This document shows positions 24,960 to 33,600 of a stretch of 64,000 nucleotides of DNA, piece after piece (the first letter of the stretch is position 1; the number at the start of each line of letters is the position of its first letter). The translations under genes and the position numbers were made by a program. Below the pieces are notes generated by a model. The model searched no databases and was not told where the DNA came from. It worked only from the letters and a program-made list of their open reading frames with translations. The DNA comes from Flavihumibacter stibioxidans. GTDB taxonomy: Bacteria > Bacteroidota > Bacteroidia > Chitinophagales > Chitinophagaceae. The stretch is taken from contig NZ_MBUA01000012.1 of assembly GCF_014332695.1 (NCBI RefSeq), positions 863,858 to 927,857 on the forward strand. The letters are read 5' to 3'.

Positions 24960-24994
24960 ACACTGTTCACCCGTCGGGTGCCACCCGACGGGTG
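24957..24994. repeat. Palindromic repeat copy 4 with shared 11-nt left flank
   Basis: TGAACACTGTT followed by the 27-bp palindrome (24968-24994, inverted relative to copies 1-3 because its central base is C). The whole 38 nt equals the reverse complement of 9212-9249. It lies between converging genes and is followed by GGGGTTTTT, so here it can act as a terminator on the plus strand. Confidence 0.95.
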
Positions 24995-25000
24995 GGGTTT

Positions 25001-26647
25001 TTACGAGTATAATTCATCGTAGTATTGCATGGCGAGGCGATCGCTGCCGAATTGCGGAACGATATCCCGCATCCCCTGCTTCATGATCTGCAGCCAGCGG
25101 TCCGGGAAATCGTAGAACATGGGGATGATCTCGTTTTCGAGCAGGTCGTACAACTGAGTGGCGTCCTGTTCATCCTGCTGGTGGTCGTGCAGGCAGGTAT
25201 CACAGGGCGGGATCACAAAACTATTGATCTTATCCCTGGCAAATTCGGGAAACCAGCCATCGGGCAGGCCCACATTTACCGCGCCATTCATTGCGGCAGT
25301 CATGCCGCTGGTTCCGGAAGCCTCATGCCTCAGGCGCGGCACATTCAGCCACAAATCGGCTCCTCCTTTCAGCAATTTCGACAATTTCATTTCATACCCA
25401 ACCAGAATGGCACAATTCGAATAGGATTTACACAGGTGGGCAATCTGGTCAAAAACGCCTATGGACGGGTAATCCAGGGGATAGGGTTTTCCAGCCCAGA
25501 TGATCTGCACCGGCCGATCTTTACTGGTTACCATTTTCACAAACCGATCCATATCATGGAAGAGAAGTTCGGGGCGCTTATAACCGGTGAATCGTTTTGC
25601 AAACACTATTGTCAGCACATCTTCATTGTAAATTTCCCCATTCTGGTCAGACACTTCTTCAAACAGTAACTTTTTACGGTTGTGTTTGTGCTGTCGCAAA
25701 CCGGCATCATCATCCCGATCCAGCGCAGCATACATATCCTTGTCGGACCAGAAATTAAAATGCTGTGCATTGGTAATGGATTGAATCGGGCAGATATCGC
25801 CATGGTCTTTCCACATCCGGATCATTGTCTGCTGGTGAAGTTTTGAAACGCCGTTTGCCTTACCAGCCAGGTGCAATGCCGAAGCGGTATGATCCAGTAC
25901 ATCCCCTTCGGTATGGGTAATGGCTTTTACTTCAGTCAATGGAAGTCCGCTGAAGAAACCCATCTTTTCCAGAAAATGCAGGTCTGATTTTGCATTACCA
26001 GCCTCTTCAGGGGTATGGTTCGTGAATACCAGGTGCTTTTTCAATTCAGAAAGGTCCTTATACTTTTTGTAGAGATGGAAGGCAAGCGGTAAAGCATGAG
26101 ATTCATTGAGGTGATACACATCGGGTTGCCAGTTCAGCAGGTCTAGCAATTTTGCACCACCCTCGCCAAGTAGTACTGCTGCAGCCAGTTTGGCCTCAGG
26201 ATTTGCGTCGTACAGCCGGTGGCAGGTTGTTTGCGCCAGGTAATCGTTTTCAGGCAAATCCGTACTGAGAAAAAAAACAGGAACGGTATTAAAAACGGAA
26301 GGTGGAAGGTAATAGGCTGTAACCCAGACAGGATGCCCCGAAATATGGATAGTGAACCTGATATCAGTAGTTTCCAGGAATCCATAAACCTTCTCCTGGA
26401 ACAGCACATCCATTGTCTGATCTGACTTGCGAACCTGGTCATAATATCCGTATTTCCAGAGGATACCAATACCCACCATATTCTGCTGAAGGTCGTGGGC
26501 ACTCTTCATATGTGAACCTGCCAGGTAACCGAGTCCGCCCGCATAGACCTTAAATGATTGATGCATGGCATATTCCATGCAGAAGTACGCAACCCGTTTT
26601 GAAAAGGAGGGATTGATGGCGTAAGGATGGCTGAAACTGAATGGCAT
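25001..26647 (-). CDS. GT35 alpha-glucan phosphorylase-like protein without the PLP lysine
   Basis: Resembles the short bacterial alpha-glucan phosphorylase branch. The start is placed at MPFSFSHPYAINPSF (complement of 26645-26647); an upstream GTG is less likely. The protein is ~548 aa. VAYFCMEYAMHQSFKVYAGGLG, VYHLNESHALPLAFHLY, VFAKRFTGYKRPELLF, IIWAGKPYP and RHEASGTSGMTAAMNGAVNV match the family in order. In known phosphorylases the last motif is GTxxMK, with the Lys forming the PLP Schiff base; here the codon at 25298-25300 encodes Thr. The protein may therefore not be a PLP-dependent phosphorylase and could be a glucosyltransferase or non-catalytic. No glycogen synthase or branching enzyme lies nearby. 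Confidence 0.75.
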   Translation of the reverse strand: MPFSFSHPYAINPSFSKRVAYFCMEYAMHQSFKVYAGGLGYLAGSHMKSAHDLQQNMVGIGILWKYGYYDQVRKSDQTMDVLFQEKVYGFLETTDIRFTIHISGHPVWVTAYYLPPSVFNTVPVFFLSTDLPENDYLAQTTCHRLYDANPEAKLAAAVLLGEGGAKLLDLLNWQPDVYHLNESHALPLAFHLYKKYKDLSELKKHLVFTNHTPEEAGNAKSDLHFLEKMGFFSGLPLTEVKAITHTEGDVLDHTASALHLAGKANGVSKLHQQTMIRMWKDHGDICPIQSITNAQHFNFWSDKDMYAALDRDDDAGLRQHKHNRKKLLFEEVSDQNGEIYNEDVLTIVFAKRFTGYKRPELLFHDMDRFVKMVTSKDRPVQIIWAGKPYPLDYPSIGVFDQIAHLCKSYSNCAILVGYEMKLSKLLKGGADLWLNVPRLRHEASGTSGMTAAMNGAVNVGLPDGWFPEFARDKINSFVIPPCDTCLHDHQQDEQDATQLYDLLENEIIPMFYDFPDRWLQIMKQGMRDIVPQFGSDRLAMQYYDELYS

Positions 26648-26696
26648 GGCAATAATTATTATCACTCAAGTTAACTCCTTATCTCAAAAAAAGGTT

Positions 26697-26723
26697 AACC
26701 AGGCTGCGCGAAACAGCCTGGTT
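26697..26723. other. Orphan terminator-like hairpin between diverging genes
   Basis: AACCAGGCTG (26697-26706) pairs with CAGCCTGGTT (26714-26723) around a 7-nt loop, with A-rich sequence to the left and TTTCTTA to the right. No gene ends here; it lies in the 257-bp gap between the GT35-like gene and the RteC-like gene. It may end a small transcript or be a leader structure. Nothing else is recognisable in the gap. Confidence 0.5.
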
Positions 26724-26904
26724 TCTTATCATTATAACTTATATATATCCTGTTGAAGGATAAGCGAAAATTTTATCCTTACATTTAAACACTGAAATCC
26801 TATTTCAGTTTCAACCTTATCCTTTATACCCGTATGCGGATATACTGCACCGTTAGACAGGAATATTAGAACAGGCCGTATCAAGGAAGAAAAAAGTTAA
26901 GGTT

Positions 26905-27510
26905 GTGTATACATCAGACGAACAGGTTCATCTTGAAAGCTGCAGAGATGAGTTATATAATGATTACATTGATGCACTCAATAGCCAGGTTGATAAAACC
27001 CTGCCATTGACAGAGCAGATAGCGCAGCGCTTTATGATCACTGTACAGCATTATAATAAACTGCAATGCTGTACAAAAGATGCGCGCTTCCCCTCCAAAG
27101 CAGCGGAAATTTATTATTTCAAACACATCAAGCCGCTTTTCACCTCCAGGCTTGAACTATACACGCTCAAATTCAAGGGATTGCTATTTGCACCTGTTGA
27201 TCCTGTAGATGCAGTCGATTACTGGCGGGCTGAAGCCGGCAGGCTGGAATTGTTCCGGCAGCAGCATGCTGATTTTATTGACTATTTCGAATCCGGTTAT
27301 ACACATATGGACGACAGTTATTTTGTCAGTTCAAAAATATCAGATGTCCCCACTGCCTGGCGAACAGCTTATGATGTGGAGGATAATTATTCCAGCACAC
27401 ACGACGGACTGGTAGCAGCTATCCTTGCACACCAGCACTACCATCGCTTTGCAAGCCGGCAGCTGGAAATTATTCGAGCCGGTATTACCGAATTAAATGA
27501 AACCCGCTAA
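26905..27510 (+). CDS. RteC-domain protein (orphan)
   Basis: A 201-aa protein with a probable GTG start; the frame is closed 50 bp upstream and has no ATG before it. EIYYFKHIKPLFTSRLELYTL, HADFIDYFESGYTHMDDSYFV and YDVEDNYSSTHDGLVAAILAH match the RteC family, whose founder regulates excision of the tetracycline-resistance element CTnDOT in Bacteroides. RteC proteins form winged-helix folds and act as transcription activators. It is shorter than typical RteC (about 220-280 aa), mostly at the N-terminus. No integrase, mobilisation or transfer gene is near, so it is either domesticated or a relic of a mobile element. A terminator of the opposite strand follows its stop. Confidence 0.72.
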   Translation: MYTSDEQVHLESCRDELYNDYIDALNSQVDKTLPLTEQIAQRFMITVQHYNKLQCCTKDARFPSKAAEIYYFKHIKPLFTSRLELYTLKFKGLLFAPVDPVDAVDYWRAEAGRLELFRQQHADFIDYFESGYTHMDDSYFVSSKISDVPTAWRTAYDVEDNYSSTHDGLVAAILAHQHYHRFASRQLEIIRAGITELNETR

Positions 27511-27530
27511 AAAGGGATGCCCTGGCGCAT

Positions 27531-27556
27531 AAAAAAAGCCCCCGTTTCCGGGGGCT
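27531..27556 (-). terminator. Intrinsic terminator of the CstB-like gene
   Basis: AGCCCCCG (27537-27544) pairs with CGGGGGCT (27549-27556) around TTTC. On the minus strand the hairpin is followed by seven T. It terminates the minus-strand tauE-cstB-like transcript. Confidence 0.9.
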
Positions 27557-27604
27557 CCTCAATAAAAGCCTAAACCAATATAATCAACTCAACCTTCAAA
27601 AAAA

Positions 27605-29005
27605 CTATGCTTCAACCGGGTTACCCTGGTTAACCCACTCGTTCATTCCGGCAGAATAATTCAGGATATTCCTGTAACCGTTCTTCACGAGAAGTGAATA
27701 ACCAATTGCTGCCCTGTCACCACCCTGGCAATGGATAACAACTTTCTTATCCTTGCTGATCTTGTCCAGGTTATTCAGGATAGTACCCACGAAAACGTTG
27801 TCTGCCCCCTTGATATGACCACTCTTGAATTCAGCGGCACCACGAAGGTCCACCACCTGGATTCCGTTGTTCTCATACAGTGACTTGAACTCATCGAGGC
27901 CGATCACATTGGCTTTTTCCAGTTGTCCGCCGGCAGAAGTATACACTTCAACAGAAGGAACATATCCGTAGATATTATCCAGGCCAATGCGCATCAGTTT
28001 CCTGGTAAGGTCATCCAGTTGTGATTCGTCTGCCAGCAGGATAAACGGCTCTTCATAAGTCAGATACCATCCTGCCCAGGTAGCAAAGGAATTATTACCC
28101 TGGATATTGATGCTTCCGGGAATGAATCCGGCAGCAAAATCAGTCTTATTGCGGGTGTCAATCACCTTATAACCTTTATCCATAGCCGCTTTCAGTTCTT
28201 CAGCACTGAGTTGCTTCAGTTTCGGCACCTCAGTCAGCAGGGGACGGTCAACTTTGTTAAGTTTTTTCATCATCGCGAAATACTTTGGTGGCTCCGGCTG
28301 ATCTGCCAGCAGGTATTTCACAAAGCCCTCTTCATTGTTATTATAACGGAAAGCCCAGTTCCTTGCCTTTTCATAACCTACAGTGGTACTTGGAACAGCA
28401 CCGAGCGCTTTACCACAGGCAGAACCAGCACCGTGCCCAGGCCATACCTGGATGAAGTCAGACAGTTCGTTGAACCTGCGGATAGACTCATACATCTGGT
28501 GCGCGCCTTTGTCCTGGGTTCCTTTCATACCGGCTGCTTTTTCCAGCAGGTCAGGACGACCGATATCACCAACGAATACAAAGTCACCGGTAAACAGCAT
28601 CACAGGCTCATCGCTGGCAGGAGTATCGGTCAGCAGGAAGCTGATACTTTCAGGAGTATGACCCGGAGTATGCATTACTTCGATCTTCAGGTTACCCACC
28701 ATTACCACGCTGCCATTTTTCAGTCCAACGTGAGGGAACTCATATTCCCAGCCTTCACCGCCTTCATCAGAGAGGTACATTTCTGCACCGGTCAGTGCAG
28801 CAAGTTCCCTTGATCCTGCCAGGAAGTCGGCATGGATATGGGTTTCGAAAATATGCGTAATCTTCATGTTGTTTTGCTTAGCTATTTCAAGATAAGTATC
28901 AACATCACGCTTGGGGTCAATAACTGCGGCTACTCCCGCTTTCTGACATCCGATGAAATAGCTAGCCTGTGCAAGGCTTTTGTCGTAAATGTGTTGGAAA
29001 AACAT
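27605..29005 (-). CDS. CstB-like persulfide dioxygenase/sulfurtransferase (MBL plus two rhodanese domains), copy 1
   Basis: Probably oxidises low-molecular-weight persulfides and handles sulfane sulfur in the cytoplasm. The 466-aa protein has an N-terminal metallo-beta-lactamase domain (~1-240; ETHIHADF with His56, His58 and Asp60; HTPGHTPES; VWPGHGAGSACGK). The usual final His of HxHxDH is Phe61, as in mono-iron persulfide dioxygenases of the CstB type. A pseudo-rhodanese follows (~255-355, no active Cys in FILLADESQ), then a rhodanese (~370-466) with active Cys in VVIHCQGGDRAA. It sits 48 bp after the TauE gene and before a strong terminator. A paralogue is encoded at 51346. Confidence 0.88.
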   Translation of the reverse strand: MFFQHIYDKSLAQASYFIGCQKAGVAAVIDPKRDVDTYLEIAKQNNMKITHIFETHIHADFLAGSRELAALTGAEMYLSDEGGEGWEYEFPHVGLKNGSVVMVGNLKIEVMHTPGHTPESISFLLTDTPASDEPVMLFTGDFVFVGDIGRPDLLEKAAGMKGTQDKGAHQMYESIRRFNELSDFIQVWPGHGAGSACGKALGAVPSTTVGYEKARNWAFRYNNNEEGFVKYLLADQPEPPKYFAMMKKLNKVDRPLLTEVPKLKQLSAEELKAAMDKGYKVIDTRNKTDFAAGFIPGSINIQGNNSFATWAGWYLTYEEPFILLADESQLDDLTRKLMRIGLDNIYGYVPSVEVYTSAGGQLEKANVIGLDEFKSLYENNGIQVVDLRGAAEFKSGHIKGADNVFVGTILNNLDKISKDKKVVIHCQGGDRAAIGYSLLVKNGYRNILNYSAGMNEWVNQGNPVEA

Positions 29006-29053
29006 ATGGCTTTATTTTTTAAGTTTTATTTTGATTGTTTGTTTACAGTTTTA

Positions 29054-29869
29054 TTAATGGCCGCCACCTCCGGGAAAGAACAGTTCTTTCACGATAATAT
29101 AAATACCCATCACCAGGACAAACCAGCCAAATCCTTTTTTGAGGCTGTCGGCACTTACTTTCTTGCTCAGTCTGTTACCCAGGAAAATACCAACAATTGC
29201 CAGAGCGGTAACGCTCAATAACAAAGTCCAATCCATTGTTTGTTTGCCAAGGTCGCCTGTAAATCCGATCAGTGATTTGGCTGCAATGATCAGCAGGGAA
29301 GTTCCAACCGCCTGCTTCATGGGAAGTTTGCTGAACAATACCAGGGCCGGAATGATCAGGAATCCGCCACCAGCTCCCACCAGGCCGGTCAGCACACCCA
29401 CTACCGCACCTTCCAGCAGGATCATGGGGTAATTGAATTTTTGCTCGCCCGCAGGTTCATCAGCTGCTTCCTTCTTTTTATCCCTGATCATGGATACTGA
29501 AGCAAACACCATCAGGATTGCAAACAGGATCATCATCAGGAGTGCTTTGGAAACCTGGAAATCGCCGATGCTGAATACATGTGCAGGAATCGCAGGTACG
29601 ATGAAAGCACGGGTTAAATAAACAGCTATGATGGAAGGAATACCAAAGATAATTGCGGTTTTCAGGTTTACCTCTCCGCCTTTGTACTTAGGCATAGTTC
29701 CCACCAGGCTGGTTGAACCAACGATAAATAAGGAATATGCTGTAGCGAGAACAGGATCAACTCCAAAAAGGTAAACCAGAACCGGTACCGTCAGGATTGA
29801 ACCACCGCCTCCGATAAGGCCAAGCGAAACACCAATTACAAGGGATGCCAGATAACCTATTATTTCCAT
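29054..29869 (-). CDS. TauE/SafE-family sulfite/sulfonate exporter-like permease
   Basis: Inner-membrane protein of 271 aa with about eight hydrophobic segments and the paired family motifs SLGLIGGGGSILTVPVLVYLFG near the N-terminus and GLVGAGGGFLIIPALVLF in the second half. TauE/SafE members export sulfite, sulfoacetate or related anions; next to a persulfide dioxygenase, sulfite or thiosulfate efflux is plausible. A TGTGA-N6-TCACT site lies 47 bp upstream of the start, between this gene and the Crp/Fnr gene, so it is likely a direct target of that regulator. It is co-transcribed with the CstB-like gene. Confidence 0.88.
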   Translation of the reverse strand: MEIIGYLASLVIGVSLGLIGGGGSILTVPVLVYLFGVDPVLATAYSLFIVGSTSLVGTMPKYKGGEVNLKTAIIFGIPSIIAVYLTRAFIVPAIPAHVFSIGDFQVSKALLMMILFAILMVFASVSMIRDKKKEAADEPAGEQKFNYPMILLEGAVVGVLTGLVGAGGGFLIIPALVLFSKLPMKQAVGTSLLIIAAKSLIGFTGDLGKQTMDWTLLLSVTALAIVGIFLGNRLSKKVSADSLKKGFGWFVLVMGIYIIVKELFFPGGGGH

Positions 29870-29915
29870 ACTTTTTTATTTGAACACAAAGGTGAAAACT
29901 TCCAAATAGATTATC

Positions 29916-29931
29916 TGTGATAGCAGTCACT
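29916..29931. promoter_or_regulatory. Crp/Fnr-type site upstream of tauE
   Basis: TGTGA-TAGCAG-TCACT, four of five positions symmetric, 47 bp upstream of the TauE start and just after the crp-like stop. It matches sites at 30655 and 52882. Confidence 0.65.
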
Positions 29932-29935
29932 TAAG

Positions 29936-30568
29936 TCAATCCCTTATCCACTCAAAGGAGTTCCGGTGGATAATAATCCATCCGTTCTTTTCCATTTTCT
30001 TCATCAGCCTGCTGATTACCTCGCGGGAAGAGTTCAGGTCTGATGCTATTTCCTGGTGTGTAAGTTTGACCTGGCGGCCGAATTGTTTCACCTGGCGTTT
30101 GAGGTAGAACTCAAGCCTTTCATCCATATTTTTAAACGCGATCTCGTTGACGGTTTTTAACAATTCATCATACCGGGAACGATAGGTTTTAATTACGAAA
30201 TAGTGCCAGCTCTTGTATTGGCTCAACCATTTGTCCATGTATTGCAGTGGTATATTCAGGACAGTTACATCGGTAAGTGCCCTTGCCATCACCTGGCTTT
30301 TTTCCTGCTGGAAAGTACATACCATGGATACGGCACAAGCCTGCCCTGGTTGTATGTTATAAATGAAGAATTCATTACCCTCATCATCTTCCTGGTAGAG
30401 TTTCACCACCCCTTCCAGCACCAGCATGGTGGAACGGATATTCTGGCCTATGCGCAACATTGTTGAGCCTGCGCGGTATTCCTTGATCTCACCATACATC
30501 ATTAACTCATCGTATAGGCCCTGTTCCAGGTTTGGAAACAGCTCCTGAATTTGCTTTTCTTCAATCAT
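29936..30568 (-). CDS. Crp/Fnr-family transcriptional regulator
   Basis: A DNA-binding regulator, ~210 aa from MIEEKQIQELFPNLEQ (complement of 30566-30568; the frame extends 8 codons upstream without an ATG). A cyclic-nucleotide-binding-like beta-roll (~10-125) includes GSTMLRIGQNIRSTMLVLEGVVKLYQEDDEG-type strands; there are too few Cys for an Fnr iron-sulfur cluster at the N-terminus. The C-terminal winged helix has LTHQEIASDLNSSREVISRLMKK. The recognition helix contains R-E-x-x-x-R, the same spacing as E. coli CRP residues that read TGTGA. TGTGA-N6-TCACA palindromes occur upstream of this gene, tauE and sqr, so it probably autoregulates and controls the sulfur genes. The inducing signal is unknown (nitric oxide, persulfide or redox are candidates). 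Confidence 0.88.
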   Translation of the reverse strand: MIEEKQIQELFPNLEQGLYDELMMYGEIKEYRAGSTMLRIGQNIRSTMLVLEGVVKLYQEDDEGNEFFIYNIQPGQACAVSMVCTFQQEKSQVMARALTDVTVLNIPLQYMDKWLSQYKSWHYFVIKTYRSRYDELLKTVNEIAFKNMDERLEFYLKRQVKQFGRQVKLTHQEIASDLNSSREVISRLMKKMEKNGWIIIHRNSFEWIRD

Positions 30569-30654
30569 ATTTTTCCGTTGAGCTGGTAACAAATTAAAAT
30601 AAACCCCGATAGGGATAGGAAGTAAACAAATTTAATTTACATAGGACAGACTTA

Positions 30655-30670
30655 TGTGATAAATGTCACA
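30655..30670. promoter_or_regulatory. Perfect Crp/Fnr-type palindrome upstream of the crp-like gene
   Basis: TGTGA-TAAATG-TCACA, fully symmetric in both half-sites, 87 bp upstream of the Crp/Fnr start and about 30 bp beyond the end of the FG-GAP gene. It suggests autoregulation. Confidence 0.72.
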
Positions 30671-30699
30671 CCCTCATGGTGCTTTCCTGCTGAAAATCA

Positions 30700-33600
30700 C
30701 TATAAACCCTTGTTTACCCGGGGTATTAACATTATTGGAGGTGAATTGTTGATGCCGGCCAGCATGGCATCCTTTCCGTTTATTCTGACAGACTGCAGAC
30801 TCCTTACATCACCTCGTAGTTTCAGGCCACTGAGATTTTGCGGAAGATACACAAAGCGGTTATTCCCTTCATTTATGAGGGCGATACCATGATTAGCTCC
30901 ATATTTACCCCATTTAATTCTGCTCCAGCTATTTCCGCCAGCCAGCACAATATCAGGCTTTCCATCGGCATTCAGATCTGAAAGCCCAATCGCATATACG
31001 GGCCCATACTGTGCCTGGTAAGGCAGATCGAGCCGCCTGAATCCTTCCCTGCCAATATTCTCCAGATAAATGGTTTCCATGTTGGATGCCTTTAGTTCCA
31101 GGGCGTTTTTCAGGGTATCTGCACTGAACATAGTTGGCAATGTAGCAGCAGCATACTCTTTATAGTTTAGGTATTTTTTTTTGATAAGGGGCAATTGGTC
31201 CGCAAGATCATCCCTCGAAGCCGCTGGATAGGATACGCCTTTAATAAAGTAACACATGATCGGGTCGATGGTACCATTGCCATCAAAATCCTTGCAGGTC
31301 ATGGTTACCGGTTCCTTCACGCTTGCCTTGAACTGGGTATTAAGTCCGTAATTACCCAGTATCAGATCCTGGTCTCCATCCCCATCCATATCAGCGGACT
31401 TAATGGTATTCCACCATCCATTGGATTCGAATGAAATGTATTTTACAGAAGCATCGTTCAGGGTTCCCTTATTGTTTTCAAAAACCTTTACAGGCATCCA
31501 TTCTCCTGCTACTATCAGCTCAGGTAAGTTGTCTGCGTTCAGGTCAACCCAGGCAGCAGAAGTTATCATTCCTGGCGCCATCAAACCAGTTCCGTGTTCC
31601 TTTGTAACATCCCTGAAATTTCCCTTCCCGTCATTCTGTAATACATAACTGCGGGGGCTGATGGGGTAACGGCCAGGTACAATTCTGCCGCCTGCAAACA
31701 GATCCGTATCTCCATCGCCATCGAAATCGGCCCCACATACTGTTCCTGTGCTGGTGATCATTTCAGGTAAGGCATTCCTGTTACGCTTAAAATTACCCCG
31801 GCCATCATTCATATATAACCTATCCTGAAGGGCCGGGTCATTTTCAGTAAACTCATATCCTCCGGAACCTACGTACAGGTCAGGAAAACCATCATTGTTG
31901 ATATCAGTAAATAGGGCTGCCACATCTTCGCTGGCGGCATCCGAAATAAAATCAGGGGTATTCCTTAATGTGAAGCTGCCACCCGCTTGCTGCAGATACA
32001 GTTTACCGGCCTGATTGGCAGCCCCCCCCATAAAATAATCATCAAGGCCGTCCTTATTGACATCAGCCACGGCAATGCAGGGACCCTGCCGGCTGTAATA
32101 TGAAGGCAATAATCTTTGAATGGTAAAATCATTGAATGGATTTTCCTCATGTTTTGAATTGGAAAGTGTATCGAATTGGAAATAACCTTCGCCGGAAATG
32201 AGCCGTGCCATAGTGTCACCAGAGGGTAAATAATCGATTTTAAGAGTTGAGTTGATGGCAACCGAAGTGATTTTTTGTATTTTCCCATCAGGCCAGTTTA
32301 CCATAACCGAATCAATTCCGGCAAGTGTTCCCAAACCAAAAACCAGGGTTGGATCAACCGAACTCTGGAACCCCCTTACCGGAAACTGTTCCTGGTAAAA
32401 GAGATGTTTGCCGGAATAGAGCTTAATCCTTGTACCAATACCATTTTTGTTGCCGGATGCCCCCTTTAACTGCACCCGAAGGTAATTGGTCTTCTTCAGA
32501 GACTCATTGTTATTACGATACACGCCGGCGTAATCGTTGGAGTTGTTTACTACAAGATCGAGGTCACCGTCATTGTCAAGATCCGCATATGCCGCACCTG
32601 CCGATACAACCGGCTGGCTGATCCCCCAGCTTTCTGTATGATTGGTGAATGTTTCATTGCCATTGTTCCTGAACACATAGTTGCTAATTTTATTATCAGG
32701 CATGTTCTTCAGGATCTCTTTAGTGGCAACCTGCTGATGAGCGCTTTTCGCCATGATTGCCTTGTTCATAGTGTACTGGATAAAGTCCATGTCAGTATAA
32801 TCCTTGACATAGCCGTTGGTAACAAAAAGATCCTTGTTCCCGTCGTTATCAAAATCCGCGAAAAGGGAAGCCCAGCTCCAGTCAGTATTTGAGATGCCCG
32901 CTAACTGGCCAACTTCGCAGAAAGTGCCATCCCCGTTGTTTTTCTGCAGCATATTCCTGCTGTACTGGTAATAGAAACCTTTCCCGAAAAGGTATTGAAA
33001 TTTATCAAAGTTTTCTGCACCGCTGTGCATCTTCTGGGTATGGTTATCCTCCGGCAGCATATCCAACGTTACTATATCGGTGAGGCCGTCGTTGTTAAAA
33101 TCTGCCGCATCAGATCCCATGGAATAAAGTGATACATAGTCGAAATGACCGGACAGGGATTCTTTAAATGTGCCATCGGCCTGGTTCACAAAAAAATAAT
33201 CGTGTTCGTTAAAATCATTCGACAAATAAATGTCGGGCCAGCCATCGTTATTAAAATCTGTAACAGTGATCCCCAGTCCGAAAGAAAATACATTGGATAC
33301 AATACCTGCCTGATTGCTGACATCAGTAAATCTGCCATTGTTGTTTTGGTAGAGTTTGCTGGCAAAATCAGGATTTGATTTATTGCGCAGTTCGGCATTT
33401 TCCTGGGCACCCGTGGTAAATTGCTGCAGTGAATGATTGATTACAAAACAGTCCAGGTCGCCGTCACGGTCATAGTCGAAAAAAGATGCCTGGGTGGAGT
33501 AACCCTGGTCGGCGAGGCCGTATGCTTCAGCTTTTTCAGAAAAACTCAGATCGCCGTTATTGATAAACAGCAGGTTTTTCCGCTTCTCCGGAATGCCGTC

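Noticed and set aside
29936-30568. Oxygen-sensing Fnr with an iron-sulfur cluster
   Set aside because: The N-terminal cysteine cluster required for Fnr is not present, so only the general Crp/Fnr family is assigned.
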